Of a stretch of 64,000 nucleotides of DNA, positions 63,758-64,000 are shown piece after piece. The position numbers and the translations under genes were made by a program. Each line of letters begins with the position of its first letter. Positions within the stretch are counted from its first letter, which is position 1. The stretch lies in the NCBI RefSeq assembly GCF_014596915.1, contig NZ_JACVWU010000001.1:1-64000 (forward strand), given 5' to 3'. The DNA is from Streptomyces sp. TRM68416. GTDB lineage: Bacteria > Actinomycetota > Actinomycetes > Streptomycetales > Streptomycetaceae. Below the pieces are notes generated by a model. The model was not told the DNA's origin and searched no databases. It was given only the letters and a program-made list of their open reading frames with translations.

Positions 63758-64000
63758 CACCGGTCCTCGCCGTCGTCCGTCGCGTACCGGCAGGCCTCCA
63801 CGAGGGAGAGCACCTCGTGCGTCTTGCACAGCCACTCCGGCCGGGTCACCGGCACAGCCCAGTACGAGCGCTGCACGGTCAGGCCCGGCTCCGTCAGACC
63901 CACGCGCGGCACACCCAGGTAGAAGCCCTCCCCCAGGTACTCCTTCGCCTTCGCCGGGCCTCGCCAGCCCTTGGCCGTGCCCGGCGGAACGAGGGCGTAG
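63757..64000 (-). CDS. conserved hypothetical protein, 5' end outside the window
   Basis: The last 81 codons of a gene that enters from the right edge. The visible part reads PPGTAKGWRGPAKAKEYLGE, then FYLGVPRVGLTEPGLTVQRS and ends SLVEACRYATDDGEDR. Codon use is coding-like throughout. No domain can be named from this part. Its TGA shares one base with the ATG of the DUF6415 gene, so the two are translationally coupled. A small cytosolic protein is likely. Confidence 0.75.
   Translation of the reverse strand, partial: YALVPPGTAKGWRGPAKAKEYLGEGFYLGVPRVGLTEPGLTVQRSYWAVPVTRPEWLCKTHEVLSLVEACRYATDDGEDR

Overview
The window is chromosomal DNA of a Streptomyces-type actinomycete. G+C is very high, third codon positions are almost all G or C, GTG, TTG and probably one CTG serve as starts, and several genes overlap by 4 bases. 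From memory, the gene order (glkA, ArsA-like ATPase, acyl-CoA ligase, two NlpC/P60 hydrolases, trpD, qcrCAB, ctaE, ctaCDF, PfkB kinase, erpA, nadA, PspA, cobU, cobT) is that of the conserved core of Streptomyces chromosomes. No database search was made. No tRNA, rRNA, CRISPR array or intact insertion sequence was seen.

Layout. 0-5 kb, minus strand: EEP-family phosphatase, glucokinase GlkA, DUF5304-type protein, ArsA-like ATPase, SRPBCC protein, metallophosphoesterase. 5.4-13 kb: long-chain acyl-CoA ligase, Tat-exported cholesterol oxidase, PimB-like mannosyltransferase, membrane GT87 mannosyltransferase, lipoprotein metallopeptidase. 13-17 kb: two NlpC/P60 cell-wall hydrolases, a NYN-domain protein, a small zinc-ribbon protein. 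17-21 kb: rhomboid protease, stand-alone Lrp/AsnC ligand domain, an aminotransferase behind a SAM-IV riboswitch and a tiny upstream frame, and trpD. 21-30.5 kb: the aerobic respiratory supercomplex in two operons, ctaE-qcrC-qcrA-qcrB and ctaC-ctaD-ctaF, with a receiver-like protein and an L,D-transpeptidase between them. 30.7-37 kb: NifS-TusA fusion, adenosine-kinase-like PfkB protein, a lipid-anchored or membrane protein of unknown role, ErpA and NadA. 37-41 kb: a Ser/Thr kinase with a PQQ-like sensor, a deletion remnant of an RND transporter, and an unknown protein.

Accessory parts. 41.6-49.5 kb holds a 2423-residue secreted RHS protein with a Hint domain and an unrecognised C-terminal toxin-like tail, followed with a 4-base overlap by a probable immunity gene; both 3' parts are visibly lower in G+C. 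49.5-56 kb returns to core genes: a NarL-type two-component pair, PspAA-PspA, DUF3043 protein, methyltransferase, HtrA-like lipoprotein protease. 56-60.5 kb carries cobU (fused to a metallo-beta-lactamase-like domain) and cobT of cobalamin assembly. 60.5-64 kb contains a ribosomal-peptide locus: an ATP-grasp-target precursor (tgmA-like), an ATP-grasp ligase (tgmB-like) and a PIMT-like methyltransferase (tgmC-like), next to a DUF6415 gene. This is the arrangement of aspartimide-forming graspetides (imiditides) and is the best candidate here for an undescribed product.

Intergenic DNA carries two families of dispersed GC-rich repeats (three copies of family A, five of family B), several strong hairpin terminators, a 29-base tandem repeat made from a gene's own 3' end, and a 26-base C run at the left edge that may be an assembly artefact.
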